Assembly (NCBI GenBank): GCA_021234155.1
Contig: JAJEKV010000042.1
Location: 3,932,995-3,996,994, forward strand
Source: Isoetes taiwanensis
Taxonomy: Eukaryota > Streptophyta > Lycopodiopsida > Isoetales > Isoetaceae
DNA: 64,000 bases
Direction of reading: 5' to 3'
The notes beneath the pieces are model-generated. The model saw only the letters and a program-made list of their open reading frames with translations. It was not told the origin of the DNA and did not search any database. Both the position numbers and the translations under genes were made by a program. Of this stretch, positions 10,830-20,729 are shown in pieces; within the stretch, counting starts at the first letter, position 1; every line of letters begins with the position of its first letter.

Positions 10830-11480
10830 CCGATGGCAGACTAGGCATAGATGACGGCCTTGAAACAACTTGAGGCAGGGATCGCATGCAACAGGATCCG
10901 AATTGCAGACCTGGCATAAGAGATCCAGTCCTCGGCGCCCCATGTTCTCAGAAAACAAGTGGCAACAGAGATGCAGCGGATTGCAGAGATGGAGACCCTC
11001 ACACAATAATTGGAAGACGACATTCGTTTGGCACACTTCGAAAGACAATGGTAGAAGCAAGAACTTGTTGACATGCGGGCTCGTGTGAACTCCCTCTCCA
11101 CCACCATAGAGACCATGGCACAAGATATGTAGCGTGCTGATCAGAAAACAATGGCAACCATCTCCGCCTCCAATTAGAAGTCGTGGAGGCCGCCACCACC
11201 ATGCGAACCGTGCAGACTGCCTTTGAAGCGAGCCAGTCGGAGTTGAGAGCGCTTCAGAGGAAGGCTGAGACATGAGACCAGGAATCGCAGGAGCTTCGGG
11301 CGACCGTCGCCCAGCAAGGCAAGGGCCTTCATGCGGAAGCCTATGAACAATTGCGGCGATGCACACATGAACTGGCAAGGCAGCAGCAATTTCAGCAGGA
11401 GTTGAGCTCCCGACTACAAAGAGCAGAGGCCATAGCACGGGACATGACAGATCCACATACCCGACAGCCTGCAAGATACA
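10830..11480 (+). pseudogene. LINE-1 ORF1-like coiled-coil protein, broken
   Basis: Read with a few frame changes, this segment encodes a Gln/Glu/Ala/Arg-rich helix-forming protein: LKQLEAGIACNRIRIADLA, RIAEMETLTQ, LEDDIRLAHFERQW, RARVNSLSTTIETMAQDM, then EVVEAATTMRTVQTAFEASQ and LRRCTHELARQQQFQQELSS. The heptad-like spacing suggests a coiled coil, as in ORF1 RNA-binding proteins of many LINEs. In-frame stops at 11052-11054 and 11130-11132 are TAG where glutamine CAG would fit. The link to ORF1 is inferred from position and composition; no zinc knuckle was seen. Confidence 0.5.
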
Positions 11481-11703
11481 ACCAGAGTGGCCCACCGCTG
11501 CATCACCAAACTGCCCCATACCACCACCACCACCCTACCACAGACCACAACCCACGCCCCGCATATCGCAAACAGTGTATGCCGCAGCAGCCAGCACGAG
11601 CCTGACCACCTCAGAGTTCCAAGAGCGGAGACGCAGGAGCCACAATGTGGTGGTGCATAACTTGACAGAGGAGGTAGGAGAGCACCTCATCAACTGACTC
11701 CGC

Positions 11704-12290
11704 GTGCAGAATTGCAGTGGTAGCCCTCTCTTTGTGGCGGCCTGCTACTTCCCACATGCCGAGAACAACTTCTATCACAACCAGCTGGATGTGGATAGGT
11801 TGGAGTCCTATGTCAATCTATACGATGATATACAGCAGGATAGGCAGGAGGGTAGTGTCATGCTCGTTGGAGACTTCAATGCCCGCACTGGCACAGAACA
11901 GCCGATGAGATTTGACCCTCTGACAGATGATGTGTTGCAACTGAGCCCTTCAGAAGGAGCTTGGCCACGGGCATCAGTTGACATTCAGGTATCGCGCTAT
12001 GGGATGCAGCTGTTGCTGCTCTGCAATATCTTTGACCTAGTGATTTGCAATGGACTAGCATAGTGGTCGTCCTCCAGCCAACACACTTGCAGGCAGGAGA
12101 ACCAGGGAGGTGGATCCAACATGGTAGACTATGTTTTGGTGGCCGAGCAGGACATGCATCTCGTCAAACATTGTCGAGTGGGAATGTATGGTAGGGATAA
12201 CGAGGTGGACTCAGACCACTTGCCGCTCTACTTGCAGTTGGCTTGGCAAGTTGCTCCAGACACCTATCCAACACCTTCTCGTATGCTCTA
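11704..12290 (+). pseudogene. LINE-1 apurinic-type endonuclease domain, broken
   Basis: The frame 11704-12063 gives AACYFPH, then MLVGDFNARTG, the conserved GDFN block of APE-type LINE endonucleases, and LLLCNIFDLVICNGL. It stops with TAG at 12061-12063. Further on, another frame gives SNMVDYVLV and EVDSDHLPLYL, the final (S)DH catalytic block. The N-terminal part of the domain (N and E blocks) is not recognisable upstream. The endonuclease nicks target DNA to prime reverse transcription in this family. Decay rules out activity. Confidence 0.8.
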
Positions 12291-13910
12291 GCTCAGACTG
12301 GGCTATGAGCGCGCTCATACTTACTCCCAGATGCCTATGGAGGACTTGGCAAGCATCTAACTGTGCTCAACACTGGAGCAGCAAGCATGCAGGCTCATTG
12401 ACGTCCTCGAGGCTGCTGTAGAGAGATGTTTTGGGAGAAGCCGCCCCCGGCAAACCTCGAGAGCTACGACCTTTTTGCGTGACCAGTGGTTCGATGTCGA
12501 GTGCAAAGAACGCAAATGCTGGCTCCACCAAGTCACAGATCCTGTTATACGCTCAGATGCAGTCAAGCAATACCACACTTTTCTTAAGGCTAGAAAGGCC
12601 AGGTACATTGCGGCCCATCAACAGGAAATGTTGTTCCTCCTGGAACATCATCCCAAGATCTTCTGGCAAAGAGTGCTTAGGAGTCCAGTGCCGCCCACAA
12701 GAAACATCACTCTAGACCCGTGGGGGCAATACCTACAGCAGCTCCATAACCCTGAGGGTCCACGGGCGGCATCCCCCAGTAGGGCCCAGTGCTGGAAATC
12801 ACAGAGGCAGAGGTAGCACAGAGGCTAACGTCTAGCCAATGGAAAAGCACCAGACCTTGACGACATGCAGGTGGAGTTACTCAAGTGGGTAGGACCATCC
12901 ATGGTACCGGTACGAACCGACATGTTCAACAAGGCATTGTGGGAATATTTTTCCCTGCAATGGACCACTAGCAGGGTTGTCCCAATCTACAAGGCAGGAG
13001 ACCCGCACTGCCCGGCCAATTATCGGACCATCATGATCAACTCAGTGTTTGCAAAGCTCCTCGCGGAGATCCTCGAGCGGCAGTTAACAGGATGGGCAGA
13101 GGCAGTAGAAGTGCCGGCACTCATGCAGGCAGGATTCAGGCCAAGACACTCAATCGTAGATCATATGTTCATGTTGCGGACTCTAGTTAAGAACAACAGG
13201 AACGTCAGCAAGATCTGTATTGCTGCTTCGTAGACTTCGCCAAGGCTTTTGACACTGTGCCTTGGGAAAAGCAGTGTGGACATGATTGCAGTAGCTAGAC
13301 GCCCCTGCCGAACTGCAGAACACTGTGTACAGGTTATATGAGATATTCACAGGCCGGCTGCAACCAGCGGGCCAACCATTCGAGAGCAATATCGGGGTCT
13401 GCCAGGGATGCCCTCTCTCTCCCACACTATTTGGCATGTATATTGATCAGCTGGAGAGATGGCTCGCTGATAATATAGGCATTGGGGCCCAACTCCTACA
13501 CCAGATCACCAGATAGCTGATCTATGCTGATAATGTGGACCTCCTAGCACACAGTTAGTTAGACATGCAACGCTATCTCGATGCCCTGGACACATTTTGC
13601 CAGGTGACTGACATGCACGTCAACTTAGCCAAGACCAAGGTAGTTCTCGCATCGTCCACATGCCAGCCAAGGGCCCCAACCCTCACTTATCGTGGCCAAA
13701 ATGTTGAAGTGGTGTCCGCTTACAAATATTTGGGGGTGGAGTTCTCGTCGGCCATGAACTGGGACAATTCCATCCGGCTGCGAGCCGCAGCAGGTTAGAA
13801 GGCACTCTATGCAATGCAGAACAATAGCCACGAAGCAGAGCTGTATGATTGGGCCCACCAATCACACCTATTCAATGTCTAGGGTCCGACTCGCCACTTG
13901 GAATGACCTG
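12291..13910 (+). pseudogene. LINE-1 reverse transcriptase, broken
   Basis: 12291-12830 is the endonuclease-RT linker (includes FLREQWFDVECKERKCWLHQ-like sequence near 12465-12530). RT blocks then follow: ANGKAPDLDD near 12838; SRVVPIYKAGD and ANYRTIMINSVFAKLLAEIL (12975-13075); AGFRPRHSIVDHM; FVDFAKAFDTVPW (frame-shifted, near 13225-13270); GVCQGCPLSPTLFGMYIDQL (about 13395-13455); and LIYADNVDLLA (13518-13550). The catalytic YADD is YADN here. The thumb region VNLAKTKVVL...YKYLGVEF follows to about 13800. TAG stops lie at 13514-13516, 13556-13558 and 13796-13798, each where CAG would be usual. The frame is cut at 13910 by EL1. Confidence 0.88.
13906..13910. repeat. EL1 target site duplication, left (ACCTG)
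   Basis: ACCTG directly precedes the left LTR and is repeated at 27104-27108 directly after the right LTR. LINE-1 sequence reads on across it. Confidence 0.9.
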
Positions 13911-15509
13911 TGTGACGCTCCCAGAATATATACGACCCTCGAACGTATACATACGGGGACTTTCCCCTCCCATGGCAATCATCTCACCATGAGCAGGGCC
14001 CTCCGTCTATTTCAGGCCATCTATGAAATGAGGCCCGAAAGAAGGACACGAAGGGGTCATTCGGCCCACGCCTTCAGTGGAACTCCTACGTCGCGGAAGC
14101 ATGAATACAAGGGTTAGCACACAGCATGAATATACATAAATAACCACCACGAAGGGTGGCGCATCCATCTAATATACCAACGGCGTAGAATATGCATCTA
14201 ATCCTACGAAAACACCCGTAACCCGTGTTTCTACCCCCGCTCGACTCCCGCGAGGATCGACCGGCTACTGGGCCTCAAGGGATCAGCGACCGAGTCTTGG
14301 CATGGCGCTATCGGCATAGAACATTGGCTAGGGTTGTCCACTCCATCCCCCTCCCGTGCACACTTTGCGGATGGGTCGATTCATGCTATGGCTTTGCTAT
14401 AGCCTTCCCGGAGACGCAAACTTCGTGGCATCACCCTCCGAGCCTACTCCAGTGTTCATGACGCTGGTCCGATGAGGCAGTGCCCGGGAGGCGTCCCTTC
14501 CGTAATCACAAGTGGTTCCATGGGTGAGCTAGAGAATACGTGCGCATCAGCGACCCCCGCATCCGTGCCCGGCTTACTCACCCTAAATCTACTCAAAGTG
14601 CATGGTGCTCCATGGGATCACACCTCTACACCCGTGGAGTGTCGGACCCATACCCGGCCCTCAACGTGGACGGCCATCGTGCCTAGCCCACCGTAGGAGT
14701 CTCGTGAGCCTTGTATGCTCATGCAAGACCCCACCCCTCATGTCACCACTGTGTTTCCTTGTCCGGTGCTAAGCGGCACCATAGCATCTAGGACCCTAGT
14801 GGGTTCTTGTGCACAGCCCGCATATAATGGGACTGCATGCGCTATCTAGGAGCATACTACAATACACCTGCCTCGAGGCCTCTACCCCGTAACCCCCATT
14901 TCAAAGTCGATTAAACAAAGAACAAACAATCCATCCTTTCGGAGTAAGAACCGTAATTGAATATAAAGAGAACTTGTTTGTACAATCAAGGGTTAGTTTC
15001 TATGATTGATTCACAAAGAGAACAGAGAGAGACGGACACAACCAAGTGTTAACTAGAATTCACATAGCCACCTACCTGAATTCTGGCTGGACTCGTTTCC
15101 ATGGGGCGCCTCCATCTTCTGGGAGTTGAGAATTCAGCCAATTACTTCCACAGGGGCGATCGTTATAGTGATCTTCTCGCAAGTGTATGATGGCGCCAGC
15201 CTCCCGGCCTTCCTTGGTCGATCTTCTTCGAGTCAATCCCGGGATAGGGGTCAAGTTGGCATCCAAACTTGGCAATCCCCATGCTGCCCAATCGATTGGG
15301 CCAGGTGGCGCCTCCCCAAATGGTAATTAGTCTAATTTCCTAGGTTATAGGTTATTATTATTAATGTGTTAAATTAGCATAGCTAATTTAATCCTTTTTA
15401 AGGTAACTCCCTAGGTTGCAATTAAATTCCCATTGCAAATACACGACGTAGACCGTTTTCCCCATTACAAATACATGACGTAGACCGTATAACTACCTGG
15501 AACGTCACA
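13911..15509 (-). repeat. EL1 left LTR (3' LTR of the minus-strand element)
   Basis: The 1599-bp repeat runs from TGTGACGCTCCC to GGAACGTCACA. It aligns end to end with 25500-27103. Differences are concentrated where the right copy has CAG or CTG and this copy has CGT, CGG, CCG or TCG (for example near 14215-14300, 14640, 14700, 14930, 15180 and 15240). Apparent frames inside it are not genes. A further 1600-bp LTR family relationship to EL2 and to the LTR at 58983 is visible in shared blocks such as ACATACGGGGACTTTCCCCT. Confidence 0.95.
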
Positions 15510-15523
15510 TTCTCCCCTCCTTA
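15510..15523 (-). promoter_or_regulatory. EL1 polypurine tract
   Basis: Immediately inside the left LTR the plus strand reads TTCTCCCCTCCTTA; on the element's own strand this is TAAGGAGGGGAGAA directly before the LTR TG. It is the expected plus-strand primer site. EL2 has TTCTCCCCACCTTA at the same place (40011). Confidence 0.85.
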
Positions 15524-16008
15524 AAATTAATGCTGTCCTCAGCATTGAGGTTAGCTAATTGAGGACATAAGTGAAGCACTGAATTATAAAATAAAATTAA
15601 AATATAACATCAATATTTTGAAATTATAGTATTTCAGGCAGTAATACATCGAAGTTGAAAATATCAAAACTTATCATCAAGAGAGTTTAGGACCGAAGTC
15701 CGATTTTAAAACATTCTGACAACAAAATTCATACATGTAGACAGAACCAATACGGGAAAAAGTTGGGTCATCAGCAACCCTCTATACAAGGCAGGTGACG
15801 ACTTGTTCATTGGCCTGCACACAACCATATACCCGTAGGTTAATAATATGATTAAGTTGTGGTTGAAGGGACCACCCCCTACAAATAAAAGAAAAAAAAT
15901 CTAGAAGGGAATCTATCATGTGTACGGCTCGCAATTCATTGTGGCATAAGGAATGGTGGAGTTCCCCGTATAGCCGGAATGAACGCAGTCTATTTACTAG
16001 ATGCCTTT
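15524..16008 (-). other. EL1 3' untranslated interior
   Basis: This stretch lies between the pol stop and the PPT. It begins with AATTAATGCTGTCCTCAGCAT, a phrase shared with EL2 at the same position (40027 onward). An open frame at 16015-15782 resembles nothing recognised and probably has no coding role. Confidence 0.6.
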
Positions 16009-16650
16009 CTAGCAATTCGCGGTCATGTCAACATCAACAATACACCACGTCCTAGAGAACACGAAGGTGATCTCATCATCGGTTATTATTATCATATACG
16101 ATGCGTCTACCCCTCTAGAACATGATTCTCGGTCAATCAAGCCTTCAAGCTTACCGCCGGGAGCGGGGTTGATAGCATCGTTGATGGTGCGGCCTTGAGA
16201 TTCCCGCATGAAGTCCGGATAGTGCTTCTCAAGGTCTATCTTCATCACCCAGGTAGCATCTTCAACTGGTAAGTGCTTCCACTTGACCAAGTATTGCAAC
16301 ATTTGAGTCCTTCTGGTCTGTTTGTAAGCTCGATCAAGAAGAGCTTCGGGCACTATTTCCAGCTGCTCTTCAGTCATTTCTAGGAGGGTAGGGGTATCCA
16401 AAACCTCCTCTGGATCAGGGGTGTGTTGCTTCAGAAGACTCACGTGAAAGACCTTGTGGATCTTCAAGCGGGGTGGCAAGTCCAAGCGATATGCCTGTTC
16501 TCCCACGCGTTCAGTAATCCTGAACGGCCCAGCCCATCTGGGTGCCAACTTCTTACAGTTACCAATTTTAAGCTTGGCTTGTTTTACTTTGATCTTAAGC
16601 CAAACTGATTCGCCCACCTGGAAGATTCGTGGGGTTCGGTGCTTATCCGC
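16009..16650 (-). pseudogene. EL1 integrase C-terminus with chromodomain
   Basis: From about 16640 downward the frame gives GESVWLKIKVKQAKLKIG and LAPRWAGPFRI, the GPF/Y module of gypsy integrases, then KIHKVFHVSLLKQH. A chromodomain follows at about residues 85-135: ALLDRAYKQTRR, LQYLVKWKHLPVEDATWV and LEKHYPDF. Two of the aromatic cage positions usually seen (Y/W of VKWxxxxxxxxTWE) are retained as VKWKHLP...TWV, with V for E after TW. Chromodomains target integration to marked chromatin in this family. The piece is separated from the rest of integrase by a frameshift near 16618-16650. Confidence 0.88.
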
Positions 16651-16984
16651 TAGACTCTTTCTCGACGATCGCGTGCGCCAATAAGTAACCCCGAACTTCT
16701 TCCACCAAGGCCTGCATTTCTAAAAGGAGTTGTTGAGAGACCTCCACTTTAGAAACAGGATTATGCCACGTGTCTGGAGTAAGACATTGATAGCCATAAT
16801 TTATCATGAAGGGAGACATTCTAGAAGACTCCTGCTTTGTACTGTTATAGGCGAATTCTACCAAGTAAATATAATCCGCCCATTGTGACTGTTTACTCCA
16901 TACATAGCTTCTTAGCATATCTTCGATAATACGATTGACACGCTCGCTTGACCATCCGCCCTGAGGATGGTAGGTCGTACTCAT
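16643..16984 (-). pseudogene. EL1 integrase core, distal part
   Basis: It begins [10 protein letters not shown] and continues SSERVNRIIEDMLRSY, the block holding the third catalytic residue (E of the D,D-35-E triad, here in SERVNR). LVEFAYNSTKQESSRMSPF and INYGYQ follow, as in gypsy integrases. The usual TDGQ after HPQ is altered to GWSS. It overlaps the upstream pol frame by 4 bp, so a single small frameshift near 16981 breaks integrase between its second and third catalytic residues. Confidence 0.88.
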
Positions 16985-18866
16985 GGCAAGCTTGGTCCGA
17001 TGGTGGCGAAGAAATCCTTCCAGAATGCACTGACAAACTTAGGATCCCTATCCGATACAATTACTCTCGGCATCCCGTGCAACCTGAAAATTTCCTTTGC
17101 AAAGAGCAAGGCGGTGTCGAAGGCGGTGTCCGTGGTGCGACATGGCAGGAAGTGAGCCATCTTTGATAATTTGTCGACCACGACCATTAAGGCATCATAT
17201 CCACGGAGAGTACGTGGAAGCCCCACAATGAAATCCATGGTTATGACTTCCCACTTGGCGTTGGGCACATCCAAAGGTTGCAACTCCCCGGGAACTCTTA
17301 ATTGCTCAGCCTTGGTTTGCTGACAAACCTGACACTGTTTGATGTACCTAGCAATATCCTTCTTCATGGAAGGCCAAAAATAGCTGGAGCGGATCTTAAA
17401 GTAAGTTTTCATAAAACCCGCATGTCCTGCTATAGGGCTGTTGTGTGTATCATGGAGAATCAGCTTTCGCACCCCTGAAGTCGCTGGAACACACAACTTA
17501 TCTTTGTAATATAATAAATTGCCCTCCTTCTTATATGAACGGAATGCTTCACGTTCTCTATCGGTACGGGCTTCCTTACCCAAACTTTCCCAAATATTAC
17601 AGAATTCGGGATCTGTGGCCAAGGTCTGTTCTATTTGCTTCCCAAACTCGCTGGTGAGTGTGGAAATGGCATTACAATGGGTGCGGGTTATGAAGGGATG
17701 ACGTGACAAAGCATCCGCAACCACATTGTGCTTCCCTGGTTTATATACAATCTCGAAGTCATATTCCTCGAGGAATTCCATCCATCTGCGCTGACGTAGA
17801 TTCAGATTTGGCTGGGTGGATAAATAGCGGAGACTCTGATGATCCGTATCCAGCTGAAATCTTCTACCAAGAAGGTAGTGTCTCCAAATACGGAGAGCAC
17901 GAACAACTGCCAGCAACTCCTGGTCATGGGTAGGATATCGCTGCTCTGCATCGTTCATCTTCTTTGAATCGTAAGCAACAACTCTCCCCTCCTGCATTAG
18001 AACTCCACCAGTAGCTATCTTACTAGCGTCGGTGGCTACTGATTTATCCTTTTCAGGATCAGGCAAGGTAAGGACTGGTGCAGATGTTAAGGCATCCTTG
18101 AGCTTCTGAAAGCCGACTTGGACTTTTGTTTTCCAATGTTCCATCCAATCCTTTACTTTCTCATGCCTTGTGAGATTAGTAAGAGGTGCGGCAATTGTGG
18201 CAAAATCCTTAACAAATTTGCGATAATATCCTGCGAGTCCCAAGAAACTTCGGACCTCTGAAACATTAGCTGGAATGGGCCAATCCTTTACTGCTTCTAT
18301 CTTAGCTGGGTCTGTAGCAATTCCTTCTGCTGAGATAATATGCCCCAAATAGTCTACCCTCGGAGTGGCGAACTTGCATTTAGAGAACTTGGCAAAGAGC
18401 TGATGGCGCCTTAGCTTTTGCAAAGCTAATCGAAGATGTTGTTCATGTTGTTGCAAGGTTTTACTATAGATGAGAATGTCATCAAAGAAAATGACAACAA
18501 AGTTATCCAAGTATTGGCGGAAGATGTCATTCATCAACCGCATAAACGTTGCAGGGGCGTTGGTCAATCCAAAAGGCATGACGGTGAACTCATAATGCCC
18601 ATATCTGGTACGAAAAGCAGACTTATGGATGTCCTCTTCCTTAATCCTTATCTGATGGTACCCGGAGCGCAAATCAATCTTTGAGAAATATTTTGCTCCT
18701 TGTAACTGGTCCATAAGATCATCTGCCCTAGGCAAAGCATAGCGATTCTTGATGGTATGCTTATTGAGTTGCCTATAATCATTACACATCCTTAAGGAGC
18801 CATCTTTCTTCTTGACAAAAAGAATAGGAGCGCAAATGGTGAAACTCTTGGGCGAATAAACCCCGT
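16981..18866 (-). pseudogene. EL1 pol: reverse transcriptase, RNase H and integrase N-terminus
   Basis: The frame is open for about 628 codons. RT blocks: [20 protein letters not shown] at the start, [27 protein letters not shown], and the catalytic [11 protein letters not shown] about 100 residues after the first Met (18789). RNase H follows with [33 protein letters not shown] and [15 protein letters not shown]. The integrase zinc finger ([13 protein letters not shown]...CQVCQQTK) and the first two catalytic aspartates (TMDFIVGLP and VSDRDPKF) come next. This is the best preserved part of EL1. Upstream of 18866 the frame is lost; downstream it breaks at 16981. CAG codons are normal here, unlike in the flanking EL1 regions. 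Confidence 0.93.
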
Positions 18867-19421
18867 GTTCAAGAACTCTTGTAGCTGTTTCTTAAGCTCG
18901 CTAACTCCGAGGACTCATTCGATGCAGGGGCTTTGCTGGTAGGCTTAGTACCTGGTTCAAGAGTTATCTCACATTCCACCCCTCTCGAAGGAGGAAGCTT
19001 GTGGATCTCATCTGGAAAAAGATCGCTAAATTCTCGAAGAAGGGTAGCAATGTCCGGATGGTAAGGCGCCGATTACTTGTCACTTTGTTTGGAGTCCCAC
19101 TCAATGGAAGCAAGTTTAATGAGGCAAAGGAGTTCATTCCCATTATATAGCTTTTCCTAGCTTTTGCTTTATTGACATTGGATCAAATGGCGAGTGTAAT
19201 GAATCACCTTTTATCGTCACACGTGCTCCATTAGTGGCGTTGAAGGTGACCTCCCGCTTCTCCACGGTCTATGTGGGCCCCGGCAGACGCTAAAAACTCC
19301 ATTCCCACAATAAGATCATATTTGCCAATGTCCATTAATTCGCACCCAAGGCAACCGTGCACCTGCAACCGCATTTTAAGGTTAATACTGGCGCCATGAG
19401 TGTGTCCGATCTTACCGCTAG
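18867..19421 (-). pseudogene. EL1 protease-RT linker, heavily frameshifted
   Basis: The order of gypsy genes puts the protease C-terminus and RT N-terminus here. Short phrases are recognisable in shifting frames, such as one reading PSFEGWNVR-like sequence near 18970-18990 and FHTRIKWDSK-like remains near 19080-19110, but no frame stays open. From about 18.9 kb rightwards small indels are so frequent that consensus errors are a plausible cause. Confidence 0.45.
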
Positions 19422-19838
19422 CTAATGTGGACCGGGCTTAGGTCTGGATCTCAACGTTTCCAAACTGCGGTAGCACTGGGCCATTCTAGGAGAAGCAAAA
19501 TTATGCGTGCACTGCGTGTCCATCAAAATTATGAAGGGCTTCTTGCCTACTTGGCCTATTGTAGAAATAACGTAAGGCTGACTTTCAGCGTTACTTCGCT
19601 TTCTATAGCGGCAAGAATATGAGACGCACCATGAATGTACTTCGGGAGCCTCGTCCCTCCGCAGCAAGATTGGACTCCAAATCTTCCCAATCCAGGCCTG
19701 GCCATGGCCGGTTGAGCGAGTCTCCGTGGCGCACGGACAATTACGCATGAAGTGTCCAGCCTCATGCACCGTAGCATGCCTTATCCCGTGAAGCTGTTCT
19801 CCCCGCCTCTTTAGGAATGGATCAGTAAGAGGCCCCAA
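19422..19838 (-). pseudogene. EL1 gag zinc knuckle and aspartic protease
   Basis: Near residues 20-35 the frame gives HEAGHFMRNCPC, the H and last C of a CCHC zinc knuckle (the first two cysteines fall in a frame-shifted stretch). About 50 residues later VISTIGQVGKKPFIILMDTQ and CTHNFAS match the protease active site region, which normally reads ILIDTGATHNF. Here D-T-G is D-T-Q. A one- or two-base error at this CAG-containing site could account for it, so I do not conclude that the enzyme truly lost its glycine. Confidence 0.65.
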
Positions 19839-20141
19839 ACTTCCTTACCATCATTGTTCTCGCTTTATCCGGGCGTGCTAAAGGCGACTTTTCTTCTCCC
19901 CGGGCGCCATAAGAATTGTGGGCCGAGAGGGCCCGGACTTGGCGAATCGGGGTTTGTAAGGTGTGGACGGCCGTGGGTCTGCGAGTAAGGAGCGGTGTCG
20001 GATATCGGTTCTTTGGGCGTGTCTTCCTCAAGGCTTAATGCCTTAGCTTCCGCCTCTCGCCATCGATTTTGGGTCTATGGCCTTGACCATACGTTTAATG
20101 GATGGGGCCAACCCTTCAATGTAGCCCTCTACGCCCTTTTC

Positions 20142-20725
20142 TCATTCATTCCCGGTACATACAACCTCAAACGCATGAATTAGAATCGGTGTAGGCCTGC
20201 ACCGACATGCCCTTCTGTCCAACCTCGTAGAAGGTCCGAATCTGTTGGCATTTGTGCAAAGACGAGGCACGTAATGCAATTTAAAAGCCTTAGCGAACTT
20301 CTTGAACTTGCATCTGCTCTGTCCCCAAAAGCTTAGCTCATGCGTAACCCTTCCACCAAATACGGGCAGCTCGGTAAAGGTTCGTGGTGGCGACCTTCCC
20401 TCAGATCTTTCTCTGTCATTCCATAGGACTTCCCGAATTCCTTCATTTCGTCCAACCAAGATTCCGCATTCAAGCCTCCTCTGGATTTCCCATCAAACTG
20501 AGCCAACTTCCGGTTCTTCCATATACTAGTGATGGTCAGATCAACGGTTTTTCGGTACTCCTTATCCTTACGCCTTGAATGGTCATTGTCTGATAGCGAG
20601 GATCCGGAAGAACCCGAAGTGGTTGAATGTGAGGAAGCGGCGCTATCCTTAGAGGAACTTCGATGACGCTTAGCATGAGTCCTCCTTTGTACAGGTACAG
20701 GGCTAGCTCGGGAGGAGATGGTCAT
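20142..20725 (-). pseudogene. EL1 gag, broken
   Basis: The upstream frame (20725-20333) has a Ser/Arg/Lys-rich N-terminus (RRTHAKRHRSSSKDSAASSH) and then the retrotransposon gag block LAQFDGKSRGGLNAESWLDE followed by MKEFGKSYGMTEKDL. The next part continues in a second frame (20459-20142), where FKKFAKAF matches the YFKxxF gag block. At least one frameshift lies near 20400. Gag forms the particle shell. Its start is taken at 20725 because the upstream 200 bp shows no similar coding, though the N-terminus of a chromoviral gag is usually longer. Confidence 0.65.
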
Positions 20726-20729
20726 TTGT

